Positions 1 to 8,172 of a DNA stretch of 32,424 nucleotides are shown one piece after another. Source of the stretch: an uncultured Alteromonadaceae bacterium (GTDB taxonomy: Bacteria > Pseudomonadota > Gammaproteobacteria > Enterobacterales > Alteromonadaceae); NCBI GenBank assembly GCA_950073835.1, contig CATMRP010000041.1, forward strand, positions 1-32,424. The letters run 5' to 3'. Under the pieces are notes generated by a model. It saw nothing but the letters and a program-made list of their open reading frames with translations. It did no database searches and was not told where the DNA came from. The stretch's first letter is position 1, and every line of letters begins with the position of its first letter. The position numbers and the translations under genes were made by a program.

Positions 1-1539
1 GGCATCAAACTCGCTGGACAGCATGTTAATGGTATCATCACCCAGATCCAATCCTTCATCGGCATCGAATTCATCCGAGCCCTGGCTATCTGCCGGATTG
101 ATCAGTTTTGACAACATCGGTCTGATGACGGCAAAGATAAGCGTGATAACAACCAGTCCGCCCATCACCCACTTAAGTATAGGCATAAAGAAAGGTTGTT
201 CCCAAAGTGGTAACTCTTCCATATCACCGGCATCGATGCGGCTGAACGGCATGCTGACCACTTCCAGACTGTCACCACGGGTAACGTCGAAGCCTATACC
301 CCCCTGGAGTAAACGGCGAATGCTAAGTAACTCTTCCTGGCTGCGGGCTTCGCTGGTAACGGTGCCATCTTCAGCTGTGGCTTGCTGATAGTCCACGGCC
401 ACTGATACACTCAGCCGACGGATCACGCCGGTTTGTTGCTTGGTGTGGCTAATGGTGGTGTCGAGCTCATAGTTACGGGTTGACTCTTTGGTAGTTCTGC
501 CTGGGACAGGTGCAACCTGACCATTGCCGATGGCGTTTTCAGGAATGTTTGAGTCCAATGGCGGCTGATTACTGATAGCGCCGGGAATACCTGCAGCCAC
601 TGAGCCTACTGAGTTTTCCTCAACCACCATTTCACTGCGCACGGCAGGTAAATCCGGGTTATAACGGCGCTGAGTTTGTTCTACCGCAGTAAAATCCATG
701 CTGACATCCACCTGCGCGGTATAGTTACCAATGCCCAGCACGGGAATTAAAATAGCATCAATTTTTTCCTGGTACTCGCTTTCACGTTGGCGCTCAATTT
801 CATATTCCTTACGAGCTCTGGCACTCACTGAATTTTGCGAGCCGGAGTTAAGTAAACGGCCGTTGCTATCGGTAACGGTGACTCGCTCAGGTTCCATCCC
901 TTGCACCGCAGATGCCACGATATCGACCACTGCATCAACTTCTTCGCCGGTAATCGCCGAGCCACGTGTGGCAGTAAGCACAACTGTTGCACTGGCTTTT
1001 TTCTCACGCCGGGCAAACACGTTTTCTTTCGGTAATGCCAGCAGGACCCGGGCTTTCTTGATGCTGGCCATATCTTCAATGGTTGCTGCCACCTGCATTT
1101 CACGGGCATGTTTCAGGCGTTCCATTTCAACCCGCTGTGACACACCAAAGCCCATATCCTGCATAATGATATCGCTGCCAGCCTGTTCGGCCTGCGCCAG
1201 ACCTTCACGGCTCATACCCAGTTTAATTTTTTGGTATTCGTCGACCCGGACATGAACGATGTTACCTTCCAACTGATATTCAATCTGATTGGCATCAAGA
1301 TAATCGAGGGTTTCGATGAGCTCTTCGGTGTCCATTTTCGCCAGCGGACGGTAGTCAGGCTCCTGAATAAACACCACAACAAAAATGGCGATGGCCACAC
1401 TGATCACCAGTACCACCACCAGCGTCATCTGGCGCACCATGTCGGTATTGCCAATGGTGTCCATAAAGCCGGATTTTTGCTCGTTATCGGAATCCGCCCC
1501 GTCAGAGACGGCCAGATTTGTTCCCGTTGCTTCAGCCAC
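1..1539 (-). CDS. fliF: FliF, flagellar MS-ring protein (3' end cut by window edge)
   Basis: FliF builds the MS ring in the inner membrane, the base on which the flagellar rotor, rod and export apparatus assemble. The frame is open for 513 codons to the window edge. It starts at a GTG at 1539, with GGAG about 9 bases upstream; this Shine-Dalgarno overlaps the end of fliE, and the gap to the fliE stop is 14 bases. A first membrane segment lies at about residues 38-58, followed by the YscJ/FliF-type ring-building domain (a QDMGFG-containing stretch around residues 120-140) and a Ser/Asn/Pro-rich linker. A second membrane segment is at about 455-477, then an acidic tail with DEFDAD. Full-length FliF is usually 550-580 residues, so only the FliG-binding C-terminus should be missing. 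It is probably co-transcribed with fliE. Confidence 0.95.
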   Translation of the reverse strand, partial: MAEATGTNLAVSDGADSDNEQKSGFMDTIGNTDMVRQMTLVVVLVISVAIAIFVVVFIQEPDYRPLAKMDTEELIETLDYLDANQIEYQLEGNIVHVRVDEYQKIKLGMSREGLAQAEQAGSDIIMQDMGFGVSQRVEMERLKHAREMQVAATIEDMASIKKARVLLALPKENVFARREKKASATVVLTATRGSAITGEEVDAVVDIVASAVQGMEPERVTVTDSNGRLLNSGSQNSVSARARKEYEIERQRESEYQEKIDAILIPVLGIGNYTAQVDVSMDFTAVEQTQRRYNPDLPAVRSEMVVEENSVGSVAAGIPGAISNQPPLDSNIPENAIGNGQVAPVPGRTTKESTRNYELDTTISHTKQQTGVIRRLSVSVAVDYQQATAEDGTVTSEARSQEELLSIRRLLQGGIGFDVTRGDSLEVVSMPFSRIDAGDMEELPLWEQPFFMPILKWVMGGLVVITLIFAVIRPMLSKLINPADSQGSDEFDADEGLDLGDDTINMLSSEFDA

Positions 1540-1553
1540 AGTCAGTTACTCCA

Positions 1554-1892
1554 CTACACCGGCATGTTCATGATTTGCTTGTAGGCTTCAAGCACTTTGT
1601 TGCGCACTTGCACAGTGGCTTCAAATGCAATACCCGACTTCTCTTTGGCCAGCATTACTTCAGCCAGGCTGAGCGATTTATCGCCCATTTCGAAACGCTG
1701 AGTCATTTCTTTGGATTCAAGTTGCATACTGTTGACCTTCTCAACAGCATTACCCAGCATCGCGGCAAAATCGCTTTTCGAAGTATTTAACTCCGTATTA
1801 ATATCAAGATTTTGCTGTGGATTAACGTCCAGACGAGTCTGCGCGATCATAGCCTGCATTTCCTGATACAAACTGTTGGCTTTAACGTCCAT
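1554..1892 (-). CDS. fliE: FliE, MS ring-rod junction protein
   Basis: A 112-residue FliE, the small adaptor that joins the MS ring to the proximal rod and is an early export substrate. The length fits the family (about 100-115). The conserved C-terminal part is present: a SLAEVMLAKEKSGIAFEA stretch, then VRNKVLEAYKQIM just before the end. The ATG at 1892 has AGGAG 6 bases upstream. It is the first gene of a unit continuing into fliF. A sigma54-type element lies 78-93 bases upstream, which fits class II/III control by the FlrA/FlrC hierarchy. Confidence 0.96.
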   Translation of the reverse strand: MDVKANSLYQEMQAMIAQTRLDVNPQQNLDINTELNTSKSDFAAMLGNAVEKVNSMQLESKEMTQRFEMGDKSLSLAEVMLAKEKSGIAFEATVQVRNKVLEAYKQIMNMPV

Positions 1893-1969
1893 AACGGCTC
1901 CTGATGTGTGTTGATTGCCTGTCCGGTGGTGCCGGATTTATGGCTTTAATAGTACTTACAGAGATCTAC

Positions 1970-1985
1970 AGCAAGGACCAGACCA
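1970..1985 (-). promoter_or_regulatory. sigma54-type promoter of fliE-fliF
   Basis: Read on the minus strand the element is TGGTCTG-GTCC-TTGCT. It keeps the invariant GG and GC with exact 12-base register, the full TTGC block and the G after the -24 box, but lacks the CAC of TGGCAC. Transcription would start near 1959, giving a leader of about 67 bases before fliE. A weaker FleQ/FlrA-like box (8 of 12 consensus positions, palindromic) lies upstream at 2026-2039. The assignment rests on motif and position only. Confidence 0.6.
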
Positions 1986-2061
1986 ACTTTTATTATCATT
2001 TAATATCAGAAACTTACGTATTTATGCCAAATTTATGACGGCAATCGGAGAAGAATAGCAA

Positions 2062-2085
2062 CAGGGCGCTAAAATAAGCGCCCTG
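2062..2085 (-). terminator. Hairpin terminator candidate after flrC
   Basis: A perfect 9-bp GC-rich stem (CAGGGCGCT with AGCGCCCTG) closes a 6-base loop 24 bases after the flrC stop. The bases that follow in the transcript (TTGCTATTCTTCTCC) are T-rich but not an unbroken run, so termination may be partial. It separates flrBC from the fliE promoter. Confidence 0.6.
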
Positions 2086-2109
2086 CGGTAGGTTGAGATA
2101 ATGATGACA

Positions 2110-3456
2110 TCAGGCCGGCACTTCGATTCCCTGTTCGCGCATACGCGCCAGCTTATAACGCAGTGTGCGCGGGCTAATGCCAAGCTTTTCGGCCACATCC
2201 TTGCGTTTACCCTTGCAGGACGCCAGGGTATCCAGAATGATCTGGTGCTCCTGATGACGCAGCTCTGAGCCCAGGCGACTGTCATCTTCTTCATAGTCTG
2301 CTTCACTGACAGGCATAAAAGACTGCCCGCTCGTTGGTTCGATCATCAGGTCGCTGGCGTCAATCATCTCGGATTCACATAGGATCAGCGCCCGCTGGCA
2401 AACATTTTCCAGTTCACGGACATTGCCGGGCCAGCTGTGCTGCAACAGTTTAGAGCGTGCTGACGCGCTCAGTTTAAACTGTCCTAACCCCTGCTGGGCC
2501 GCATGCCGGTTTATCAGGTGTTCGGCAAGTGGAATAATATCCCCTGGCCGTTGTGCTAATGGCAGCCAGGTAATTGGAAACACATTTAAGCGATAATATA
2601 AATCTTCACGGAACTCACCTCTGGCTACGGCTTCTTTCAGATCGCGGTTACTGGTGGCGATGACCCGCACATCCAGTTCAATGGTTTTGCGCGCGCCGAG
2701 GCGCTCCACTTCTTTTTCCTGTAACACCCGTAATAATTTCGCTTGTAGCGCCAGGTCCATTTCGGTGATTTCATCAAGCAGTAAAGTGCCTCCCTGGGCT
2801 TGTTCAAATTTACCCGGACAGGCCTGCACTGCGCCGGTAAAGGCCCCTTTTTCATAACCAAACAAGGTGGCTTCCAGCATATTTTCGGGGATGGCCGCAC
2901 AGTTAATGGCGACAAAAGGTGACTGACTGCGCTGCGAGTTGTCGTGGATATAGCGGGATAACACTTCTTTACCCGAACCACTTGGCCCCAACACCATCAC
3001 GGTGGCCTCTGAGCGCGCCACCTTGCGCGCCAGCTGGAGCAGTTCAAGGCTGCTGCTATCGCCAACAATGGGTTGGCGGGACTCGACTTTCTGGGCTGGT
3101 GCATAGCGGCCAACCAGATTGAGTAAAACTTCAGGAGCGAAAGGTTTAGACAAATAATCGGTCGCGCCGTCGCGCATGGCACTTACTGCGTCATCCACCG
3201 TGGCATAAGCTGTCATCAGCAGCACCGGTAAATTGGCATCTTTGCTTTTAATTGCTTTTAACAGCGCCAGGCCATTCATTTCGCCCATCTGAATATCACT
3301 TACCACGATATCCACCGGCTGTTTACTGAGCAGCATAATCGCCTGCTCTGCTGAATCGGCGGCAGCCACCTGATAATCAGCCAGTAACAGCGTATCTACC
3401 AGCGCCTCGCGCAGGCCTGCATCATCCTCGACGATCAATACAGTTGTTTTTGGCAT
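2110..3456 (-). CDS. flrC: FlrC, sigma54-dependent flagellar response regulator
   Basis: FlrC/FleR-type NtrC-family activator that, when phosphorylated by FlrB, switches on later sigma54 flagellar genes. It has 448 residues. The receiver domain carries the acidic pair D11-D12, phosphoacceptor D54 and K104. The AAA+ domain has Walker A GPSGSGK (157-163), the sigma54-contact loop GAFTGA (204-209) and Walker B LLLDE (225-229). The C-terminal Fis-type helix-turn-helix is at about 405-440. All catalytic positions look intact. The start at 3456 lies 3 bases after the flrB stop, so the two genes form one operon and a cognate two-component pair. A hairpin terminator follows. Confidence 0.96.
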   Translation of the reverse strand: MPKTTVLIVEDDAGLREALVDTLLLADYQVAAADSAEQAIMLLSKQPVDIVVSDIQMGEMNGLALLKAIKSKDANLPVLLMTAYATVDDAVSAMRDGATDYLSKPFAPEVLLNLVGRYAPAQKVESRQPIVGDSSSLELLQLARKVARSEATVMVLGPSGSGKEVLSRYIHDNSQRSQSPFVAINCAAIPENMLEATLFGYEKGAFTGAVQACPGKFEQAQGGTLLLDEITEMDLALQAKLLRVLQEKEVERLGARKTIELDVRVIATSNRDLKEAVARGEFREDLYYRLNVFPITWLPLAQRPGDIIPLAEHLINRHAAQQGLGQFKLSASARSKLLQHSWPGNVRELENVCQRALILCESEMIDASDLMIEPTSGQSFMPVSEADYEEDDSRLGSELRHQEHQIILDTLASCKGKRKDVAEKLGISPRTLRYKLARMREQGIEVPA

Positions 3457-3459
3457 GGG

Positions 3460-4614
3460 TTATTCCTCTGGTTGAGTATCGGCAGTTACCATGTCACTGG
3501 CAAATGCGCGGGGTAACATAATAGAAAAACAGGCGCCTGCATCGGCCAGGTTTTCCACATTAATGCGGCCCTGATGTGCTTTGACCACCGACTGCACTAC
3601 GGCCAGGCCAAGACCGGTGCCGTGGGTTTTAGTGGTATAAAAGGGTTCGAAAATTTTGTCTTTCAGGGCGTCAGAAATGCCTGGTCCCTGGTCGCTGATG
3701 GTGATACACAACCAGCGGTTTAGCTCGCTGAACTGCACGGTAATGTCGCTGCCCTTGCCGCTGATCTGACTGGCATTCTGGATCAGGTTAAGTAAAGCGC
3801 CCTGCAAAGCGGTGAGATTACCGGTGATCGACGCATTAATATGCTGACCTTTATAGATAACGAGCTGATCCTGGCTCTGAGTAATGGTTTGCGCTGTCGG
3901 CGCAATTGCCTCATACAGTTCTTGCACTGAGATATCGTTAACGACCTGTTGCTCACCGCTTTTGGCGAACAGCAACATGTCGTTGACCTGGCTCTCCAGT
4001 TCTTTGAGTCGGTCCTGCAGTTTATGCGCAAACTGAACGCCGGATTCCGGCTGCAGATTCTTGCGGGTCAGATTGGCCGCATACAGCATTGCCGCTGACA
4101 GTGGCGTACGAATTTGATGGGCCAGAGAAGCAACCATTTTGCCCAGTGAGGACAAGCGCTGCAGGTGACTCAGACGCGCCTGTAACTGGCGGGTTTCCGT
4201 CAGGTCGGTAAGCACGATAAGTTGCCCTGGTTCATTCACCAGCGGCGTAATAGACAGTTTAACCCGACGCCCGTCGAACAACGACACTTCGTGACCATCA
4301 TCGGCGCGGGGTTTAAAAGAGCGGGCAATAATGGTTCGCCACAACTCACCTTCGAGCGGTTCGCCGAGTAACAGAGAGGCCTGCTCATTGGCTTGCCGGA
4401 CATACCCTTTGCCATCCAGCACGATAACCCCGGCAGGCATAACCTGTAACAGGTGGTTAAGGCGGGATGCCTGTTGTCTTAAGGAGTCGAGTTCCTGCTG
4501 CTGTGTTTGAGCAGTTTCGCGTACCAGCGATAAATCGGCCACTGCCTGCTGGCTTTTCCCCGGCTTTATCGATACTTCTTCTACGGTATTGGCAACACGA
4601 CTATTTAATGCCAT
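3460..4614 (-). CDS. flrB: FlrB, cytoplasmic flagellar sensor histidine kinase
   Basis: A 384-residue FlrB/FleS-type kinase that phosphorylates FlrC. Order of parts: a helical N-terminus of about 55 residues, a PAS domain (about 55-140), the dimerisation/phosphoacceptor helix with the H-box SLAHQIRTPLS (H166), and a HATPase domain with N-box LNLIQNA, G1 box DQGPGI and G2 box GTGLGLAV. No membrane segment is visible, as expected for this soluble family. The ATG at 4614 is preceded by GAGGA. A sigma54 promoter and an FlrA-type box lie upstream, so flrBC should be a direct FlrA target. Confidence 0.95.
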   Translation of the reverse strand: MALNSRVANTVEEVSIKPGKSQQAVADLSLVRETAQTQQQELDSLRQQASRLNHLLQVMPAGVIVLDGKGYVRQANEQASLLLGEPLEGELWRTIIARSFKPRADDGHEVSLFDGRRVKLSITPLVNEPGQLIVLTDLTETRQLQARLSHLQRLSSLGKMVASLAHQIRTPLSAAMLYAANLTRKNLQPESGVQFAHKLQDRLKELESQVNDMLLFAKSGEQQVVNDISVQELYEAIAPTAQTITQSQDQLVIYKGQHINASITGNLTALQGALLNLIQNASQISGKGSDITVQFSELNRWLCITISDQGPGISDALKDKIFEPFYTTKTHGTGLGLAVVQSVVKAHQGRINVENLADAGACFSIMLPRAFASDMVTADTQPEE

Positions 4615-4660
4615 ACATTCCTCGTCAATTTGCAGACACTTGTTGGACTGCTAAGGAATT

Positions 4661-4676
4661 AGCATTAGTCGTGCCA
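4661..4676 (-). promoter_or_regulatory. sigma54 promoter of flrBC
   Basis: On the minus strand this reads TGGCACG-ACTA-ATGCT. The -24 half is a perfect TGGCACG, and the -12 half differs from TTGCT by one base; the GG to GC register is exact. Transcription would begin near 4650, about 36 bases before the flrB ATG. Confidence 0.85.
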
Positions 4677-4731
4677 GAAATTTAGGCATTAAATTTCAAT
4701 AAGATAAGTAGTTTTTGACGAAATCTTCGCT

Positions 4732-4745
4732 GTCAATATAATGAC
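4732..4745. promoter_or_regulatory. FlrA/FleQ-type binding box upstream of flrBC
   Basis: GTCAATATAATGAC matches 11 of the 12 defined positions of the FleQ box known from Pseudomonas (GTCAATnnATTGAC). It lies about 55 bases upstream of the flrB sigma54 promoter, a normal enhancer distance. The site would let FlrA, encoded by the gene just upstream, activate flrBC. Use of the FleQ consensus for FlrA is an inference from their homology. Confidence 0.65.
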
Positions 4746-4780
4746 AAATGGAGGTTATCGGCGCTGACCTACAGAGATGG

Positions 4781-4800
4781 AGCTAACCGAATGGTTAACT
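4781..4800 (-). terminator. Hairpin after flrA, weak terminator candidate
   Basis: Twenty bases after the flrA stop, AGTTAACC-ATTC-GGTTAGCT forms an 8-bp stem with one T-G wobble and a 4-base loop. No U-run follows, so it may only stabilise the flrA mRNA end or act as a partial terminator. Confidence 0.3.
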
Positions 4801-4819
4801 CTTACTCAGGCCCGCGGTG

Positions 4820-6253
4820 TTAGTCACGCTGAATATTGTACTTGCGCATCTTTTCAACCAGCGTGGTTCGGCGCATTCCCAGCTTATCGGCAGCCCGGGC
4901 AACAACCCACTCCTGCTGTTCGAGGGCCTGCTGGATAAGATTAATTTCCAGCTCAGACAGGTACTCTTTAAGGTTGACCCCTTCATCAGGTAAATAGCCG
5001 TTAATCGCCGGTTCAGATCCTGTGGGCTCTTCATCTTGAGACGCTGATTCAGCAAAGAGCTCGTTAAATGCTTCTCGCTCCAGAACCTCTTCAGGGTAGT
5101 CCGGTTCAAACCGTTCCATATCACCATACTGATATTTCTGTGGCAGATCCTGCACATCCACAATCTGGCCCGGATACAGTATCATTAGTCGTTCAACCAA
5201 ATTAGACAGTTCGCGAACATTACCTGACCATGGATGTTCCATTAGTGAGCTAATCGCCCGCTCGGTAAATTTAACCGGCTCGACGCCATCGCCCTGAATG
5301 CGACTGATCAGCTCCTGAAGTAATAATGGTATATCCTCACGCCGTTCGCGCAAAGCCGGGCTATCGATAGGGAATACGTTAAGACGGTAATATAAATCTT
5401 CGCGGAACTTATCATCCGCAATCATCTTTTCCAGATCGCGGTGAGTTGCAGCAATGATTCGCACATCGCACTGTATAGGCCGGTTACCACCGACTCTTTC
5501 AAACATTCTTTCCTGCAGAACGCGCAGTAATTTTACCTGCATCTGCAGTGGCATATCGCCAATTTCATCGAGAAATAATGTGCCGCCTTCGGCCAGCTCA
5601 AAACGGCCTTTACGAGCACTGATAGCGCCGGTAAACGCCCCCTTTTCGTGACCAAACAACTCACTTTCCAGCAATTCACCAGGAATAGCACCGCAGTTTA
5701 CCGGAATAAACGGGCCATCCCCGCGTTCCGACAGGAAATGTACATTACGCGCGACCACTTCTTTACCAGTCCCCGACTCGCCCAGAATAAGCACCGTAGC
5801 TTCGGTTGGCGCAACCTGTTCCACCAGGCGACGGACCCCCTGAATTTGCTCGCTTTTACCCACCAGGCTGCGGAATAACCGGGTTTTGGTGGGTACTACG
5901 CCGTTACGCACGGGGTGGCTGCGAATATATTCCTGGCAACGGTGAATGGCCTGAGTCAGTGAAGGATAAGTAATAGGCAGAGTAATATGCCCTACCAAAT
6001 TGCCTACGTTAACACCTGGCTGGTCGGCCATATTAATGGCTACAAACGGATGCCGAGGATAATTTTTGACTAACGTCAGGGCATCAATGCCGGTTTCAAC
6101 ATCAATGATCACCGCAACCGGTGATTTGTTTTCGAGCAACGATTGCGCTTCAGACACCGAAAGTGAAACACACGGTTCCCCTAAAAATGTCAGGATCGTG
6201 TGCAGATTTTGTTTTAATGCATTGTTATCACTAACAAGCAATATATCCTTCAT
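4820..6253 (-). CDS. flrA: FlrA/FleQ, master sigma54 activator of flagellar genes
   Basis: A 477-residue FlrA/FleQ orthologue, the top regulator of polar flagellar synthesis; family members also bind c-di-GMP. The N-terminal receiver-like domain (1-115) keeps an aspartate at 51 but has SD in place of the acidic pair and lacks the usual lysine in its LPITYP stretch. It is therefore probably not a normal phosphoacceptor, as known for FleQ. The AAA+ domain has Walker A GESGTGK (158-164), GAFTGA (205-210) and Walker B LFLDE (226-230). The C-terminal Fis-type helix-turn-helix spans about 430-477. The gene is monocistronic between the flagellin terminator and the flrBC promoter. Confidence 0.96.
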   Translation of the reverse strand: MKDILLVSDNNALKQNLHTILTFLGEPCVSLSVSEAQSLLENKSPVAVIIDVETGIDALTLVKNYPRHPFVAINMADQPGVNVGNLVGHITLPITYPSLTQAIHRCQEYIRSHPVRNGVVPTKTRLFRSLVGKSEQIQGVRRLVEQVAPTEATVLILGESGTGKEVVARNVHFLSERGDGPFIPVNCGAIPGELLESELFGHEKGAFTGAISARKGRFELAEGGTLFLDEIGDMPLQMQVKLLRVLQERMFERVGGNRPIQCDVRIIAATHRDLEKMIADDKFREDLYYRLNVFPIDSPALRERREDIPLLLQELISRIQGDGVEPVKFTERAISSLMEHPWSGNVRELSNLVERLMILYPGQIVDVQDLPQKYQYGDMERFEPDYPEEVLEREAFNELFAESASQDEEPTGSEPAINGYLPDEGVNLKEYLSELEINLIQQALEQQEWVVARAADKLGMRRTTLVEKMRKYNIQRD

Positions 6254-6533
6254 TCAGTCCCCAAACGCTATTGTTATATTTACTAGTTTATACCAAACCA
6301 CGGTTTTGTGTGTGCGACTGTCAAAAATCGGACACAATTTTTATAATCATCAACATTTCCAGCATCCGGGTTGGTAAACATTGTATGATTTGGCAGCAAT
6401 ACAGCCTGGCGGCCGAAACCAAGGGTTGATAATACCAGCTTGCATAAATAAGCATGCAATTTGGTATAGAGCGCTTTGGCAATTGTAGCGGTAACAATGT
6501 GAATCGCAATGAAAAAAACGGATTATTAGCAAT
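6254..6533 (-). promoter_or_regulatory. flrA upstream region
   Basis: This holds 280 bases of AT-rich, gene-free sequence before flrA. A 9-bp inverted repeat (TATACCAAA at 6289-6297, TTTGGTATA at 6460-6468) brackets it. A separate 6-bp inverted repeat TTGCAT/ATGCAA sits at 6440-6459. A weak FleQ/FlrA-like palindrome GTC-N8-GAC lies at 6320-6333, which could serve autoregulation. No sigma54 element was found, and no sigma70 -35/-10 pair with good spacing could be fixed with confidence. flrA must be transcribed from here because a strong terminator stands upstream. Confidence 0.4.
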
Positions 6534-6558
6534 AAAAAAGGCAGGTAATCCTGCCTTT
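6534..6558 (-). terminator. Intrinsic terminator of the flagellin gene
   Basis: In the transcript, a 9-bp stem (AAAGGCAGG with CCTGCCTTT, loop ATTA) is followed directly by a run of U. It sits about 20 bases after the flagellin stop and isolates flrA from upstream transcription. Confidence 0.92.
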
Positions 6559-6576
6559 GTGTTAAATTTGTGCAAT

Positions 6577-7377
6577 TTAGTTATTCAGCAAACTCAGTAC
6601 CTGACCCTGCTGCTGATTGGCCTGCGCCTGAACAGTCAGTGCCGCCTGATTTTGCACGTCGTTGGCGGCTTGCTGAGAACTGGCCTGTGCATAATCCGTA
6701 TCCTGAATTCGGCTTCGAGCAGCGGCCTGATTCACATTGGTTTCGGTAAGGTTACGCGCAGTGGCGGCGAACTGGTTTTGCACCGCGCCTAAATCGCCAC
6801 GCGCGCCGCCTACAGTTTCGATAGCGGCATCAGCAGCAGCCAGTGAATCTTCCAGTGACTGTGAGGTGATGTCGACTGAGAGAACGTCTGATAACTCGCT
6901 GCCAATATCACGGGTGCCTACACTAATTTGCTGACCCGCCTGACTGCCTACCTGAAAATCAATTGAGCCGTTATCCGACAACAGGGGCTTACCCGCGAAC
7001 TCCGTTTGTTCAATGGTCTGGGAAATATTCTGCTGCAGTTGCGATATTTCTGACTGGATAGCCTGACGATCGGCATCATTAAGAATACCGCTACCTGATT
7101 GCAGGGTTAACTCTCGGATACGATTAACATCGTTGTTAATACCTTCTAATCCGCTCTCAGCAACTTGCGCGAGCGAAATACCATCGTAAGCATTGTTCAC
7201 GGCCTGACGGCCGCCTTCAACTTCAGACGTTAACCTGTCGATAATCTGCTGCGCGGCAGCGCCGTCGGCAGCACTGTTGACTTGCTTGCCGGAAGCCAGC
7301 TTCTCAGACAGTTTATCCTGGCGTTGCTGGATTTGCTCAAGCAGCGACATGGGTTTATCTGTATTAAAGTTAATCAT
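6577..7377 (-). CDS. Short divergent flagellin
   Basis: A 266-residue flagellin. It has the N-terminal core with the ASGKQVNSAADGAAAQQI and NAYDGISLAQVAESGL stretches. The C-terminal core contains ARSRIQDTDYA and ends QANQQQGQVLSLLNN. It has almost no variable D2/D3 part. The very N-terminus (MINFNTDKPMS) departs from the usual INTN...N start, and the protein is unusually Gln/Ala-rich with only five lysines. The ATG at 7377 was chosen because AGGTGAAAGG stands just before it; the frame is open 16 codons further but without support. It ends in a strong terminator. It may be a minor filament subunit and a substrate of the glycosylation genes upstream. The principal flagellin gene(s) presumably lie outside the window. 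Confidence 0.93.
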   Translation of the reverse strand: MINFNTDKPMSLLEQIQQRQDKLSEKLASGKQVNSAADGAAAQQIIDRLTSEVEGGRQAVNNAYDGISLAQVAESGLEGINNDVNRIRELTLQSGSGILNDADRQAIQSEISQLQQNISQTIEQTEFAGKPLLSDNGSIDFQVGSQAGQQISVGTRDIGSELSDVLSVDITSQSLEDSLAAADAAIETVGGARGDLGAVQNQFAATARNLTETNVNQAAARSRIQDTDYAQASSQQAANDVQNQAALTVQAQANQQQGQVLSLLNN

Positions 7378-7483
7378 ACCTTTCACCTCTGCGCTAAGTG
7401 TAGCATTTGTACAAACATTCGCCACTCCTAAACACAGTTGAGGGATTCACATTACGTATATAAACTAATACCTTGGTATTGAG
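7378..7483 (-). promoter_or_regulatory. Flagellin upstream region with palindrome
   Basis: The 106 bases between the sulfotransferase stop and the flagellin ATG include a 6-2-6 palindrome AATACC-TT-GGTATT (7467-7480) and the palindrome TTGTACAA. A poor sigma28-like arrangement (TCAA-N14-GGCGAATG on the minus strand) can be forced, but neither a convincing sigma28 nor a sigma54 element is present. A flagellin would be expected to have its own promoter, so this remains unresolved. Confidence 0.25.
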
Positions 7484-8170
7484 CTAAGTAATGTTTTTTT
7501 CGAGACCGAAAAATGCCATTCGCTCTTCAATATAGTCAATATCCGGCGGCGCCAGCTCAGTTGCGTAACCGCCTACTTTACCTTTTCTGACTTTTGCATA
7601 ACTGTTTCTGGGCGTCAGCCAGGGTCGGTTTGAATGACCGCTCTGCTCCAGTTGCTTCATGTTGTCGAAGGAAGCCATCTCAGCAATGTGAGTGAGTCGC
7701 TCATCGCTGATCTTAATCCCAAAGTAGTCACAGACTTTGCTCAGCTCTGCGGCAAAGTCGTGATGCATTGCTTCGTAGCGAATCATCAGCCAGTGATTCT
7801 GCTGTGTGAGCATCCGCCATATTTTTTGAAACCGAATGAGGTTATCAACACCAAAGTAGTCATCTCTGATAAATGCCGAAATATCATCGGTATAGTTAAA
7901 AAAATCGGAAAATCGTCCGGTTACCTGATTGTACAGGCTGACAATGGTATCCCGTGTATCACGGTCAACATAAACGATTTTGTCTGACCTGCGATCATAC
8001 CTTTTATAACGAACATCAATATCAAAGTTCAGGGCTGGCTTAGCTCCGTCGTTATATTCGAATTCATCATGACAAAATACAATATCGCTTGCTTCGTCGG
8101 TCAATTCGAGGGCATAGCGCAGCCAGCTTCTGCCGGATTTAGGAAAAGAGACAACCATTCTTTTCGGCAT
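7484..8170 (-). CDS. PAPS-dependent sulfotransferase (Sulfotransfer_1 type)
   Basis: A 228-residue protein with the three signatures of the PAPS sulfotransferase fold: the 5'-phosphosulfate loop SFPKSGRSWLRY (residues 8-19), the 3'-phosphate-binding stretch YVDRDTRDTIVSLYNQ, and a C-terminal RKGKVGGY motif like the RKGxxGDW of SULT enzymes. It would move a sulfuryl group from PAPS to a hydroxyl or amine of a cytoplasmic acceptor. The start lies 2 bases after the stop of the methyltransferase-glycosyltransferase gene, with AAGGA upstream, so it is the last gene of that unit and directly precedes flagellin. The acceptor is most likely the flagellin glycan (inference). It is unrelated in sequence to the second sulfotransferase at 10407-11537. 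Confidence 0.85.
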   Translation of the reverse strand: MPKRMVVSFPKSGRSWLRYALELTDEASDIVFCHDEFEYNDGAKPALNFDIDVRYKRYDRRSDKIVYVDRDTRDTIVSLYNQVTGRFSDFFNYTDDISAFIRDDYFGVDNLIRFQKIWRMLTQQNHWLMIRYEAMHHDFAAELSKVCDYFGIKISDERLTHIAEMASFDNMKQLEQSGHSNRPWLTPRNSYAKVRKGKVGGYATELAPPDIDYIEERMAFFGLEKNIT

Positions 8171-8172
8171 TA

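Noticed and set aside
731..1255. Long plus-strand open frames over fliF and other genes
   Set aside because: They are antisense shadows: the minus-strand frame encodes recognisable FliF throughout, and the plus-strand products show no family features.
7378..7425. Longer N-terminus for the flagellin
   Set aside because: Flagellins start directly with the D0 helix. AGGTGAAAGG precedes the ATG at 7377, and no ribosome site supports 7425.
7378..7483. sigma28 promoter for flagellin
   Set aside because: The best fit (TCAA-N14-GGCGAATG) has too many mismatches to call.
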